NCBI RefSeq assembly: GCF_042433515.1
Contig: NZ_JBHLVH010000009.1
Coordinates: 1-58,944 of the forward strand
DNA length: 58,944 nt
Reading direction: 5' to 3'
Source: Kytococcus schroeteri
GTDB lineage: Bacteria; Actinomycetota; Actinomycetes; Actinomycetales; Dermatophilaceae
Each line of letters starts with the position of its first letter. Within the stretch, counting starts at the first letter, position 1. Both the position numbers and the translations under genes were made by a program. The notes under the pieces were generated by a model. It had not been told where the DNA came from. It saw only the letters and a list, made by a program, of their open reading frames with translations, and did not search any database. Positions 31,346 through 39,893 of this stretch are shown in pieces.

Positions 31346-32614
31346 TCAGAAGCCGTGCGAGCTGGGCTTGGGGTAGTACTTGAGGAACTTGCGCACGTGG
31401 TTGGCCATGGCCACCAGCGTGTACCCCTTGCGCCACAGGGAGTCCTTGCGGTTCCACAGCGGGTGGTGGATGCCGTTGCGGGCCGCCGCGTTCACCCGCT
31501 CGCGCAGCGCCGGGTCCAGCACGTAGCGCATGAGGAAGGGCTTGAACAGCACCGTGTAGAGGATCTCGTTCTCCACGCGGACCGGGGCGTGGGGGCGGTT
31601 CTCCACCACGTCGGTCACCACGAACTCCGCCACGTTCGCCCCCGCGGCGGTCACGTAGTAGTTGTTGCGGCCGATGCGGGAGTTCATCTCCAGGAAGTAG
31701 CCGGTGCCGTCCTTCGGGTCCACCTTGACGTCGAAGTTGGCGAAACCCTTGTAGTCCATGTGGTCCAGGAACTTCACCGCCGACTCCCACAGGTCCGGCA
31801 GGGCCGTGGTGAACATGGCCGCCGGGTTGCCCAGGGCGGTGGGGGAGTGCTCCTCCAGCAGCACGTGGGCGCTGCACAGCAGGGTGGTCTCGCCGAACTG
31901 GTCGCGGTAGGCGGTCACCGAGCGCATGTAGGTGTCGTCGCCGCCGATGAGCTGCTGCACCAGGAACTGGCCGGTGAAGCCGGCTGCACGCAGCACGCGC
32001 ACCATGTCGTCGTAGTCCGCCTGGGTGTCCAGGAAGTAGACCTTCTTCTTGCCCGGGAACTTCAGCGTCTCGTACTGGCTGGTGGTGGCGGGCTTGGCCA
32101 CCACGGGGAAGGGGCTCTCCACGGCGGGGGCGGTCCAGCCGTCGGCCGCGGCACCGGAGAAGTCCACCACCTGGGTGGCCGGGTGAGGGATGCCGAGCTC
32201 GTCGCAGGCGCGGGCGAACTCCACCTTGTCGCTGATGCGGTCCAGCAGGTCCACGCCCGGCATCGGGATGGTGTAGTACGGCGCCAGCTCGTCCACGCGC
32301 TCCATCACCATGCGCACGATCGTGTCCTGGTTGGTGAGCAGCACCAGCGGGTGGCGGCCGTGGTGCTCCTTGCCGATGCGCACCAGCTCGTCGATCGTGT
32401 CCTGGGACGTCTTGTCCTCGCCGATGAGGTGGTGGTTGATGATGTCCGAGCGCATCACCGGGCCGGTCTCCACGCGGGAGACGACCGTGGGCACCGTGCC
32501 GTAGCGGTCGTTGAAGGCGCGCGCCAGGGCGTAGACGCCGATGTCGCCGCCGACCATCACCAGGTCGAAGGCCGGGGTGGTGCCGGGGGCGGGCTGGGCG
32601 GAGGTCTCGGACAC
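31346..32614 (-). CDS. ATP-grasp carboxylate-amine ligase (possible peptidoglycan bridge ligase)
   Basis: 422 residues from GTG 32614, with AGGAGAGC just upstream. N-terminal pre-ATP-grasp region (LVMVGGDIGVYALARAFND) and an ATP-grasp core: PFPVVAKPATTSQYETLKF, QFLVQQLIGGDDTYMRSVTAY, GFANFDVKVDPKDGTGYFL and EMNSRIGRNNYYVTAAG (magnesium/ATP residues). The overall pattern resembles D-aspartate ligases that add an acidic residue to the lysine of the peptidoglycan stem. Many Micrococcales have acidic A4alpha interpeptide bridges, so cell-wall bridge synthesis is a reasonable but unproven role. It stands alone between yigZ and lpd. Confidence 0.75.
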   Translation of the reverse strand: MSETSAQPAPGTTPAFDLVMVGGDIGVYALARAFNDRYGTVPTVVSRVETGPVMRSDIINHHLIGEDKTSQDTIDELVRIGKEHHGRHPLVLLTNQDTIVRMVMERVDELAPYYTIPMPGVDLLDRISDKVEFARACDELGIPHPATQVVDFSGAAADGWTAPAVESPFPVVAKPATTSQYETLKFPGKKKVYFLDTQADYDDMVRVLRAAGFTGQFLVQQLIGGDDTYMRSVTAYRDQFGETTLLCSAHVLLEEHSPTALGNPAAMFTTALPDLWESAVKFLDHMDYKGFANFDVKVDPKDGTGYFLEMNSRIGRNNYYVTAAGANVAEFVVTDVVENRPHAPVRVENEILYTVLFKPFLMRYVLDPALRERVNAAARNGIHHPLWNRKDSLWRKGYTLVAMANHVRKFLKYYPKPSSHGF

Positions 32615-32714
32615 GTGCTCTCCTTGCGTCGGGTGCTCGATCGATCCTATGCGGGGCGTGGCCGGCGCACACGATGGCGCGCGAGGCCGTGCGTCGCGGG
32701 GCCTGAGCCTCCTG

Positions 32715-32768
32715 CCCGCACGACGGCGCCCCGCCCACCATCAGGTGGACGGGGCGCCGTCGTGCGGG
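32715..32768 (-). terminator. 25-bp hairpin terminator of lpd
   Basis: Arms 32715-32739 and 32744-32768 with a 4-nt loop. There is one non-Watson-Crick position, which becomes a G-U pair in the minus-strand RNA, so it serves lpd, ending 3 bp after its stop. Confidence 0.82.
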
Positions 32769-32771
32769 GTG

Positions 32772-34166
32772 TCAGAGGTTGATCATGTGCCCCTCGATGC
32801 CGTGCATGGCCTCCTTGAGGGCCTCGCTCAGCGTCGGGTGGGCGAAGACCACGCGGGACATCTCCGCGGCGGTCAGGTCCCAGGTGGCGGCGGTGACCGC
32901 GGCCGGCAGCAACTCGGTGACGTGCGGGCCGATCATGTGCACGCCGATGATCTCGTCGTGCTCGGCGTCGGCCACCACCTTGACGAAACCGACGGCCTCG
33001 CCCAGCCCCATCGCCTTGCCGTTGGCGGTGAACGGGAACTTGGCCACCTTCACCTCGTGGCCGGCCTCCTTGGCCTGCGCCTCGGAGAGGCCCATGGAGC
33101 CGATCTGCGGGTGGCAGTAGGTGGCGCGCGGGATGTTCTGGAAGTCGATGGTCTGGGTCTCGGCACCGGCGATGGTCTCGGCGGCCACGATGCCCATGGC
33201 CTCGGCCACGTGGGCGAGCATCATCTTGCCGGTGACGTCACCGATGGCGTAGACGTGCTCCACGCTGGTGCGGCCGTACTTGTCCACCTTGATGGCGCCG
33301 CGCTCGGTGGTCTCCACGCCGGTGGCGTCCAGGCCGTAGCCCTCCAGGCGCGGGGCGAAGCCGATGGCCGACAGCATCTTGTCGGCCTCCAGCACCTCCT
33401 CCTTGCCGTTCTTGGAGACGGTGACCTTCACGCCGGAGCCGGTGTCCTCCACGCCCTCCACCTTGGTGCCGGTGAGGACCTTGACGCCCAGCTTCTTGTA
33501 GTGCTTGGCGAGCTCCTTGGAGATCTCCTCGTCCTCGGTGGGCACCATGCGGTCGGCGAACTCGACGATGGTGACGTCCACGCCGAAGTTGCTCATGACG
33601 TAGGCGAACTCCACACCGATGGCACCGGAACCGGCGATGACGATGGAGCCCGGCAGCTCGGAGTTGAGGATCTGCTCCTCGTAGGTGACCACGTTGTCGC
33701 TGAGCTCCACGCCCGGGAGCATGCGGGTGGTGGCACCGGCGGCGATGATGAGGTCGTCGCAGGTGATCTCCTGCGTGCCGCCGTCGTTGAGCTCGACGGT
33801 CAGGGAGTTGGGGCCGGTGAGGGTGCCCCAGCCGTCCACCTCCGTGACCTTGTTCTTCTTCATGAGGAAGTGGACGCCCTTGACGATGCCCTCGGACACC
33901 TTGCGGCTGCGCGCGTGGGTGGGGCCGTAGGACATCGTGGCGTCGCCCTCGATGCCGAAGGTCTTCTTCTCGTGGTTCAGGGTGTGGGCCAGCTCGGCGT
34001 TGCGGAGCAGGGCCTTGGAGGGGATGCAGCCGACGTTGAGGCAGACACCACCCCAGTACTTCTTCTCCACCACGGCGACCTTCTTGCCGAGCTGGGATGC
34101 GCGGATGGCGGCGACGTAGCCACCGGGGCCCGCGCCAAGGACAACGACGTCAAAGTGATCGGCCAT
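32772..34166 (-). CDS. lpd: Dihydrolipoyl dehydrogenase
   Basis: 464 residues. E3 of pyruvate/2-oxoglutarate dehydrogenase complexes, reoxidising dihydrolipoamide with NAD. FAD-binding GAGPGGY at 11-17, redox disulfide C42/C47 in GGVCLNVGCIPSK, NAD-binding GSGAIGVEFAYV, the second FAD motif YAIGDVTG, and the dimer-partner active site FAHPTLSE (H443, E448). Start ATG 34166 begins MADHFDVVVLGAG. No lipoate or E2 genes are adjacent. AATACT lies 6 nt before the start, close to the leaderless pattern seen elsewhere. Confidence 0.96.
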   Translation of the reverse strand: MADHFDVVVLGAGPGGYVAAIRASQLGKKVAVVEKKYWGGVCLNVGCIPSKALLRNAELAHTLNHEKKTFGIEGDATMSYGPTHARSRKVSEGIVKGVHFLMKKNKVTEVDGWGTLTGPNSLTVELNDGGTQEITCDDLIIAAGATTRMLPGVELSDNVVTYEEQILNSELPGSIVIAGSGAIGVEFAYVMSNFGVDVTIVEFADRMVPTEDEEISKELAKHYKKLGVKVLTGTKVEGVEDTGSGVKVTVSKNGKEEVLEADKMLSAIGFAPRLEGYGLDATGVETTERGAIKVDKYGRTSVEHVYAIGDVTGKMMLAHVAEAMGIVAAETIAGAETQTIDFQNIPRATYCHPQIGSMGLSEAQAKEAGHEVKVAKFPFTANGKAMGLGEAVGFVKVVADAEHDEIIGVHMIGPHVTELLPAAVTAATWDLTAAEMSRVVFAHPTLSEALKEAMHGIEGHMINL

Positions 34167-34268
34167 GGGGCCAGTATTGCAAGCCCACGTGCGCGGGGTG
34201 CGCACGCAGGTGGTTGACTGGGCGCTCCCGCCCTGCCGGGCGCCGCACTCGACCCCACGGGAGCCGTC

Positions 34269-34592
34269 ATGGAGCGTCACGCACTGTCCGTCACCGCCGA
34301 GAACCACCCCGGTGTGCTCACGCAGGTCTGCGGCCTGTTCGCCACCCGCGAGGCCAACATCCAGTACCTCGCCGCCGGTCCCACCGACCAGCGCGGCCTC
34401 TCGCACATGACCATCGTGGTGCGCGCGGCCGCCCAACTGGACGTGGAGGACCTCGTGGACCACGCCCACAAGGTGCCGCACGTCACCGCCGTGGACGTGC
34501 TCGAGGACGTGGACACCGTCGTCGACGAGCTGCAGGCCATGAACGAGCGCGCCCCCCGCACCGTGGGCAGCCTCACGCAGCGCGCCTTCTGA
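34269..34592 (+). CDS. ACT-domain protein
   Basis: 107 residues, one ACT domain: HALSVTAENHPGVLTQVCGL, NIQYLAAGPTD and MTIVVRAAAQ resemble the N-terminal half of acetolactate synthase small subunits (IlvN/IlvH), which bind valine. The C-terminal IlvN domain is missing and replaced by about 30 unrelated residues. No ilvB is nearby. One base separates its stop from the start of the PhzE-like gene, so it is a likely amino-acid-sensing partner of that enzyme. GGGAGCCGTC precedes ATG 34269 as a weak ribosome-binding site. Confidence 0.85.
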   Translation: MERHALSVTAENHPGVLTQVCGLFATREANIQYLAAGPTDQRGLSHMTIVVRAAAQLDVEDLVDHAHKVPHVTAVDVLEDVDTVVDELQAMNERAPRTVGSLTQRAF

Positions 34593-34593
34593 G

Positions 34594-36504
34594 GTGGGCC
34601 CCACCCCCGCCCCGACCGCAGCCCGCACCCTCCTGGTCGACCTGCTCGGGGAGGGGGCGGGCCCGTTCGCGCTGCTGCGCCGGGCCGACGACCCCGAGGT
34701 GGTGCTGCTGCTGCGCGGCGAGGTCACCGACCTGGAGCACCTGGCGGACCTGCCGGCACCCGGCGAGCACCCCGTGCTGGCCATGGTGCCCTACCGCCAG
34801 GTGGCCGAGCGGGGCTTCGCCGCCCACGACGACGGCGCCCCGCTGCGGGTGCTGCTGCCGCGCCACACCGACCGGCTGCCGGTGGCTGAGGTGGCCGCGG
34901 CCCTGACCGAGCTGGTGCCCGAGCCCGCGGCCGTCTCCGGCGAGCGCATGAGCGTCTCCGACGCGGACTACGCCGCCATGGTGCGCCGCGTCATCACCGA
35001 CGAGATCGGCCACGGCGAGGGGGCCAACTTCGTGCTCCGCCGCGACGTGGTGGCCGACGTGGAGGGTCCGCCCTCCACCGCCGCGCTGGGCTGGTTCGCC
35101 CGCCTGCTGGAGGCCGAGGCCGGCGCGCACTGGACCTTCGTGGTGCACACACCCGGCCACACGCTGGTGGGGGCCTCCCCGGAGCGCCACGTCGGCGTCG
35201 CCGGCGGCCGCGCGGTGATGAACCCCATCTCCGGGACCTTCCGCCATGGCGAGCATGCCACCCCCGAGGCCCTCGTGGAGGCCTTCCGGGGCTTCCTGTC
35301 CGACACCAAGGAGACCGAGGAACTCTTCATGGTGGTGGACGAGGAGATGAAGATGATGGCGCGCGTCTGCGCCAGCGGCGGCCGGATGACCGGTCCGCAC
35401 CTCAAGCAGATGGCGCACCTCACCCACACCGAGTACCTGCTCGACGGCGCCACGGACATGGACCCGCGCGAGGTGCTGCGCGAGACGATGTTCGCCCCCA
35501 CCGTCACCGGCTCGCCGATGGAGAACGCCTGCCGTGTCATCCACCGCCACGAGCCCACCGGTCGCGGCTACTACTCGGGTGTGCTGGCGCTGCTGGACCG
35601 TGACGAGGAGGGACGCGAGCGGCTCGACGCCCCCATCGTCATCCGCACCGCGCAGCTGCCCCACGACGGCACCGTGAGCGTGTCGGCCGGCGCCACCCTG
35701 GTGCGCCACAGCGACCCCGAGGCCGAGGTGGCCGAGACCGCGGTGAAGGCCACCGGGATGCTCGCCGCGATGGGCCTGCGCCCCCAGCGCCCGGTCGCCG
35801 AGGCCCCGGACCTGGCCGCCCTGCCCGAGGTGTCCGACGCCCTGGCGGCCCGCAACGAGCGGCTCTCGCCCTTCTGGCTCGCGCCGCAGGCCCCCACCCA
35901 CCTGGAGGGCGTGGCCGGCGCGAGCGTGCTCGTGGTGGACGCAGAGGACGCCTGGACGCAGATGCTGGCCCACCAGCTGCGCCACCTGGGCCTGCGGGCC
36001 GAGGTGCGCCGCTGGGACACCGTCACCCCCGAGGACGTCGCCGGCCCGGGCGCTCCGGACCTGCTGCTCAGCGGGCCCGGCCCCGGCGACCCGAGCGACC
36101 TCGCCTCATCCCGCATCGCCCGCCTGCACGAGCTGGTCCGGGCCCGGCTGGGTGCCGGTCTGCCGCTGGTGGCGGTCTGCCTGAGCCACCAGGTGCTCAG
36201 CCACGCCGCGGGCCTGCCCATCGTGCGGCTCGAGGAGCCCCAGCAGGGCGTGCAGCTCGAGGTCGACTGGTTCGGCCGGCCCGCCCGCATCGGGTTCTAC
36301 AACACCTTCGTGGCCCGGCACGACGGGGAGCCCGTGGAGGTCTCGGGGCGTCCGCTGGAGGTGACCGCAGACCCGACCACCGGTGCCGTGCGCGGTCTGC
36401 GGGGGCCGGGCGTGGCCTCCATCCAGGGCCACGCCGAGTCGGTGCTCTCGGCCGACGGCCTGCCCGTGCTCCAGGAGATGGTGCGGCACGCCCTGGGGGG
36501 CTGA
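34594..36504 (+). CDS. PhzE-like anthranilate synthase-family fusion (TrpE-TrpG type)
   Basis: 636 residues from GTG 34594. An N-terminal chorismate-utilising domain carries PISGTFRHG, the PhzE-like DTKETEELFMVVDEEMKMM, LTHTEYLLDG and RETMFAPTVTGSPMENACR, followed by GRGYYSGVLALL. The C-terminal class I glutamine amidotransferase domain has the triad C529 (VCLSHQ), H613 and E615 (QGHAES). PhzE makes 2-amino-2-deoxyisochorismate for phenazines; related fusions make anthranilate. No other phenazine or tryptophan genes are adjacent, only the ACT protein. The product is therefore open. Confidence 0.88.
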   Translation: MGPTPAPTAARTLLVDLLGEGAGPFALLRRADDPEVVLLLRGEVTDLEHLADLPAPGEHPVLAMVPYRQVAERGFAAHDDGAPLRVLLPRHTDRLPVAEVAAALTELVPEPAAVSGERMSVSDADYAAMVRRVITDEIGHGEGANFVLRRDVVADVEGPPSTAALGWFARLLEAEAGAHWTFVVHTPGHTLVGASPERHVGVAGGRAVMNPISGTFRHGEHATPEALVEAFRGFLSDTKETEELFMVVDEEMKMMARVCASGGRMTGPHLKQMAHLTHTEYLLDGATDMDPREVLRETMFAPTVTGSPMENACRVIHRHEPTGRGYYSGVLALLDRDEEGRERLDAPIVIRTAQLPHDGTVSVSAGATLVRHSDPEAEVAETAVKATGMLAAMGLRPQRPVAEAPDLAALPEVSDALAARNERLSPFWLAPQAPTHLEGVAGASVLVVDAEDAWTQMLAHQLRHLGLRAEVRRWDTVTPEDVAGPGAPDLLLSGPGPGDPSDLASSRIARLHELVRARLGAGLPLVAVCLSHQVLSHAAGLPIVRLEEPQQGVQLEVDWFGRPARIGFYNTFVARHDGEPVEVSGRPLEVTADPTTGAVRGLRGPGVASIQGHAESVLSADGLPVLQEMVRHALGG

Positions 36505-36515
36505 ACGGCTCCGAC

Positions 36516-36563
36516 ACGGACGCGAGGAGGGGCACCCCACGGGGTGCCCCTCCTCGCGTCCGT
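36516..36563. terminator. Bidirectional hairpin between phzE-like gene and dedA
   Basis: Perfect 23-bp arms (36516-36538 and 36541-36563) separated by 2 nt, between two convergent genes. Confidence 0.85.
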
Positions 36564-36582
36564 CGTGCGGGCGCCGGGGTGC

Positions 36583-37197
36583 TCAGGGACGGCTGGCGCG
36601 GCGCTGCTGCGCCTTGCGCCAGAGGAACCACAGCACGGCGACGACGAGCAGCACGGCCACGACCTTGCTGATGATCCCCACGACGCCCTCCACGGCCTGC
36701 CAGTTGGCGCCCAGGGCGTACCCCAGTCCCACGAGCAGGCCGTTCCACACCAGGGTGCCCAGGAGCGTGTACACGAAGAAGGTGCCGAAGGGCATGCCCG
36801 AGGTGCCTGCGGGGATCGAGATGAGCGAGCGGACCCCGGGCACGCACCGGCCGGTCAGGACCGCGACCTTGCCGTAGCGGTCGAACCAGCGGTGTGCGGC
36901 GTCGGCGTCGTCCTCGTCCACCAGTGGCAGCTTGGCCATCCAGCGGATGGTGCGCTCCCGGCCCCACGCCCGGGCGACGCCGTACAGCAGGCAGGCGCCG
37001 GCGACGGCACCGGCGGTGGTCCACAGCATCACCTCCACCCAGCCCATCTGCCCCTGGCCGATGGTGAAGCCCGCCAGGGGGAGCACCAGCTCGCTGGGGA
37101 TCGGCGGGAAGACGGTCTCGAGAAGCATCAGCAGGGCCAGGCCGGGGCCGCCGAGGGTCTCGATGGTGTGGGTGATCCACTCGCTCAGGTTGGGCAT
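36583..37197 (-). CDS. DedA family membrane protein
   Basis: 204 residues. Hallmarks are LETVFPPIPSELVLPLAGF (residues 26-44), the DedA GxF/R region RYGKVAVLTGRCVPGVRSLISIPAG, and four to five hydrophobic segments ending in a basic tail. DedA/SNARE-associated proteins are implicated in undecaprenyl-phosphate or phosphatidylethanolamine flipping and in membrane homeostasis. ATG 37197 has a minus-strand TAGCCT box 6 nt upstream, so it is probably leaderless. Confidence 0.93.
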   Translation of the reverse strand: MPNLSEWITHTIETLGGPGLALLMLLETVFPPIPSELVLPLAGFTIGQGQMGWVEVMLWTTAGAVAGACLLYGVARAWGRERTIRWMAKLPLVDEDDADAAHRWFDRYGKVAVLTGRCVPGVRSLISIPAGTSGMPFGTFFVYTLLGTLVWNGLLVGLGYALGANWQAVEGVVGIISKVVAVLLVVAVLWFLWRKAQQRRASRP

Positions 37198-37203
37198 GGG
37201 GCA

Positions 37204-37209
37204 AGGCTA
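37204..37209 (-). promoter_or_regulatory. TANNNT -10 box, leaderless dedA start
   Basis: Minus-strand TAGCCT lies 6 nt before the dedA ATG. Confidence 0.5.
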
Positions 37210-37276
37210 GGCCGGGGATGCTGGGGGAACCCTGTGGGGCGCCCGTGAATCACGCCTCACAGGACGGGGTGCACGA

Positions 37277-37311
37277 CGAAGCCCCACCCGGTGGAACCGG
37301 GTGGGGCTTCG
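37277..37311 (-). terminator. Terminator after tRNA-Phe
   Basis: Perfect 16-bp arms (37277-37292 and 37296-37311) and a 3-nt loop, 16 bp beyond the 3' end of tRNA-Phe on the minus strand. Confidence 0.8.
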
Positions 37312-37327
37312 CGGCAGTCTCTCGGAG

Positions 37328-37400
37328 TGGCCAGAGGCGGGGTCGAACCGCCGACCTTTCGATTTTCAGTCGAACGCTCTACCAACTGAGCTATCTGGCC
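37328..37400 (-). tRNA. tRNA-Phe (anticodon GAA)
   Basis: 73-nt cloverleaf on the minus strand. The acceptor GGCCAGA pairs with TCTGGCC, the D-arm is AGCTCAGTTGGTAGAGC, the anticodon loop is CTGAAAA, and the T-arm contains GGTTCGACC. CCA is not encoded after the discriminator A. It is downstream of tRNA-Asp, probably in one transcript. Confidence 0.96.
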
Positions 37401-37428
37401 AGGGCGATGACCGAAATCATCGTTCCAG

Positions 37429-37502
37429 CGACCTCGACGGGACTCGAACCCGCGACCTCCGCCGTGACAGGGCGGCGCGCTAACCAACTGCGCCACGAGG
37501 CC
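37429..37502 (-). tRNA. tRNA-Asp (anticodon GTC)
   Basis: 74-nt cloverleaf on the minus strand. Acceptor GGCCTCG pairs with CGAGGTC (one G-U), D-arm GGCGCAGTTGGTTAGCGC, anticodon loop CTGTCAC, T-arm GGGTTCGAGTCCC. Lies 28 bp upstream of tRNA-Phe. Confidence 0.96.
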
Positions 37503-37579
37503 TTGCGTTCGCGCCTCACCGGCGCGACTGGAGAACCATACGTGAATCCACGCTGAGTGCAAAATCGGCTCCAGCAGGC

Positions 37580-37618
37580 GCGTCGGGGGCCCGTGCGCAG
37601 CGCACGGGCCCCCGACGC
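37580..37618 (-). terminator. Terminator after the cholesterol oxidase operon
   Basis: Perfect 18-bp arms (37580-37597 and 37601-37618) with a 3-nt loop, 5 bp after the stop of the exported protein at 37624. Confidence 0.85.
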
Positions 37619-37623
37619 GGTGC

Positions 37624-38304
37624 TCAGCTGGTGCTGTAGCCGACGACGTAGCCGACCTTCTCGTCGTGGTCGTCGGTGTACCCGGCGAACTCGTCGCGGA
37701 TGTCGTTCTCCACGGCGTCGCTCACCACCGCCTTGACCATGAGGTTGAACGTCACGTTGGTGAACGTCCGCGGGGAGTAGTACTTCAGCGGCATCGTGAA
37801 GCTCTGGCCCGGGGCCAGGGTGCCGTTGTAGGTGTACATGTACATCTGGCCGGTGCCCCGGGCGGTGCGCCCGGTGCTGGTGCGCACCCAGGTCACGGCC
37901 GTGTTGGTGGTCACGGCGCCCAGTTGGTCCGAGCCCAAGGGGGCGCTGTCCGAGCCGTAGTCACGCATCTCGAACTCGACGGTGCCGGTCGGGTTCACCG
38001 CGTCGCCGGGGCCGACGTTGGTCACGGTGATCGACGGCGGCAGGGCCGCCTGGCGCGTGGCCACGGTGGTGAGGCGGTTGGGGTCGGGCTGCTTCATCTG
38101 GTCGAAGAACTCGTAGTTCTTCCAGATGGTGTCGTCCAGCGCGTACTCGAGGGTGTCCCAGTCGAAGTTGGGGTCCTCGACGGTGACCGCCAGGTTGGCG
38201 CTCGAGACGCTGGCGGCGAGCGCCGGTGCCGCGGCGGTGGCCACGACGGCCGGAACGCTCCAGAGGGCGGCGCAGGTCGCCACTCGGCGGGTCTGGGTGT
38301 TCAT
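37624..38304 (-). CDS. Exported protein coupled to cholesterol oxidase
   Basis: 226 residues. MNTQTRRVATCAALWSVPAV and a cleavage site after ALA form a signal peptide with a TRR motif like that of 11816-12445. The mature domain has TNVGPGDAVNPTGTVEFEMR and GQSFTMPLKYYSPRTFTNVT, strand-rich segments that suggest an immunoglobulin-like fold. Its ATG overlaps the stop of the cholesterol oxidase gene (ATGA), so the two are translationally coupled, and a terminator follows. The function is unknown; an extracellular partner of the oxidase, or a surface-binding protein, is inferred from coupling alone. Confidence 0.75.
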   Translation of the reverse strand: MNTQTRRVATCAALWSVPAVVATAAAPALAASVSSANLAVTVEDPNFDWDTLEYALDDTIWKNYEFFDQMKQPDPNRLTTVATRQAALPPSITVTNVGPGDAVNPTGTVEFEMRDYGSDSAPLGSDQLGAVTTNTAVTWVRTSTGRTARGTGQMYMYTYNGTLAPGQSFTMPLKYYSPRTFTNVTFNLMVKAVVSDAVENDIRDEFAGYTDDHDEKVGYVVGYSTS

Positions 38305-39893
38305 CAGGCAAACCTCCCGGCCGCGATGAGGCGGTCCATGCAGCGCTCGGCGAGCGCGGTGATCGTCACGAAGGGGTTGACGCCGATCTTGGCCGGGATG
38401 AGCGAGCCGTCGATGGCGAAGAGGCCGGGGGCTCCCTTGACCTCACCGTTGAGGTCGGTGGCCTCGCCCAGGACCATCCCGCCCAGCGGGTGGTACGTGA
38501 AGTAGTCCGTGAAGATCTTGCCCTTCTCGAACAGGTCGGTGGCGTAGGTGGTGCCGTTGGCGGCATTGACCTTGTCGAACACGGCGCGGGCCGCGGCCAC
38601 GGATGGGGCGTGCTTGGTGGTGTTCCAGTCGAGGCTCACGGAGCCGTCGGCGTTGGGGGAGAACGACCCGTAGTTGGGGTTGTTCGTGATGGCCAGGTAG
38701 AGCGCGCGGTCGATCTCGATGCCGGCCGGCAGCGGCGCGATCTCGGCGAACACCGAGGCGGTGGTGTTGTCCCACGCCTTGACGCCCATGGTCGGGATGC
38801 CGGACTGGAAGCGACCGGCGCCGCGGGCGTTGATGGCCAGCATGGTGTTGCCGTTGGGGCCCCACTTCTGGCCCACCGCGCTGTTGAGGCCGGGGATGTC
38901 GCCGCGGTACTTGGACTGCACCATGAGCTTGGAGGTGCCGACGGAACCGGCGGCCAGCACGACGCGGTCGTAGACGGCCTGGCGCTCGCTCTGCACGACG
39001 CCGTCGAAGTTGATGGTCTTGAGGTCCAGCAGCCAGGTGCCGTCGGCCTGCTGGCGGATGCGCGTGGTCTCGGTGAGGGTCACCAGATTGACCAGGCCGG
39101 TGGCCAGGGCGCGCTTGATGTAGGTCTTGGCCAGCGACTTCTTGCCGTGGTTGTTGCCGAAGATGACCTCCTGGGCGAGGGCGGAACGCTCCTCCTCCTG
39201 GTAGGACTCACGGCGCATGTAGTCCCAGTCGTAGACGTTGGGCACCGGCACGGACGAGAGACCGGCCTTCTTGGCGGCCCGCACGCCGTTGCGGGTGAAC
39301 TGGTACCACGGCGAGTAGGCGATCATGTCGCCCTCGGGCTTGAACACGCCCAGGTTGGCGTTGGCGCGCGGGAAGTACGTGCCGTACATCTCCGCGGCGT
39401 CCACCTGCGGCAGCACCATCTCGAAGAAGCTGCGGTCCGGGGTCACGGCCATGCCGCCGTTGGCGAGCGAGCCACCACCCACGCCGCGGCCCACGTACAC
39501 CTTCATGTTGGCGAAGCGCTCGAGGCCCAGGACGCCGGCGCCGGCGTCGATGTCCTTGTTGACGATGTCGAGCCCGAAGAGGGTGGAGAAGGGCAGGTCG
39601 GTGCGGGTCTCGAACCACATCGACCGGGAGGTCGGCTCGGTCATCGACGTGAACGTCTTGCCGTTGAGGCCCGGGCCCATGTTCTCCCAGTCGCACCCCA
39701 TCTCGATGAGGTCGACGGGGATGCCGCGCGAGGTGAGCGCGAGGGCGGCGACGGCGCCGCCGTACCCGGACCCGATGATGGCGATGCGGCGGTTCCCGGC
39801 GGCCTGCGCGGGGGCGCCGGTGGCTGAGGCGACGGCCACGGCAGCAGCGGATGCCGTGGCTCCCCTCAGCATCGTCCTGCGGCTTGTCTGCAT
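38304..39893 (-). CDS. choD: Cholesterol oxidase (GMC family, Tat-exported)
   Basis: 529 residues from ATG 39893, after AGGGAG. TSRRTMLRG (R5, R6) is a Tat signal, fitting export of a folded flavoprotein. The FAD motif IIGSGYGGA is at 39-47. The active-site regions are YHPLGGM (H468) and VNPFVTITALAER (N506), matching His447 and Asn485 of Brevibacterium/Streptomyces class I cholesterol oxidase. DGSLIP precedes the latter. The usual HPLGGC cysteine is Met here. The enzyme oxidises and isomerises cholesterol to cholest-4-en-3-one with O2. It is coupled to the exported protein downstream. Confidence 0.92.
   Translation of the reverse strand: MQTSRRTMLRGATASAAAVAVASATGAPAQAAGNRRIAIIGSGYGGAVAALALTSRGIPVDLIEMGCDWENMGPGLNGKTFTSMTEPTSRSMWFETRTDLPFSTLFGLDIVNKDIDAGAGVLGLERFANMKVYVGRGVGGGSLANGGMAVTPDRSFFEMVLPQVDAAEMYGTYFPRANANLGVFKPEGDMIAYSPWYQFTRNGVRAAKKAGLSSVPVPNVYDWDYMRRESYQEEERSALAQEVIFGNNHGKKSLAKTYIKRALATGLVNLVTLTETTRIRQQADGTWLLDLKTINFDGVVQSERQAVYDRVVLAAGSVGTSKLMVQSKYRGDIPGLNSAVGQKWGPNGNTMLAINARGAGRFQSGIPTMGVKAWDNTTASVFAEIAPLPAGIEIDRALYLAITNNPNYGSFSPNADGSVSLDWNTTKHAPSVAAARAVFDKVNAANGTTYATDLFEKGKIFTDYFTYHPLGGMVLGEATDLNGEVKGAPGLFAIDGSLIPAKIGVNPFVTITALAERCMDRLIAAGRFA

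Noticed and set aside
34269..36504. Phenazine biosynthetic gene cluster
   Set aside because: Only the PhzE-like gene is present; no phzA/B, D, F or G within the window.
37328..37502. tRNA genes as an integration site of a genomic island
   Set aside because: No partial tRNA duplicate or integrase gene was found on either side.
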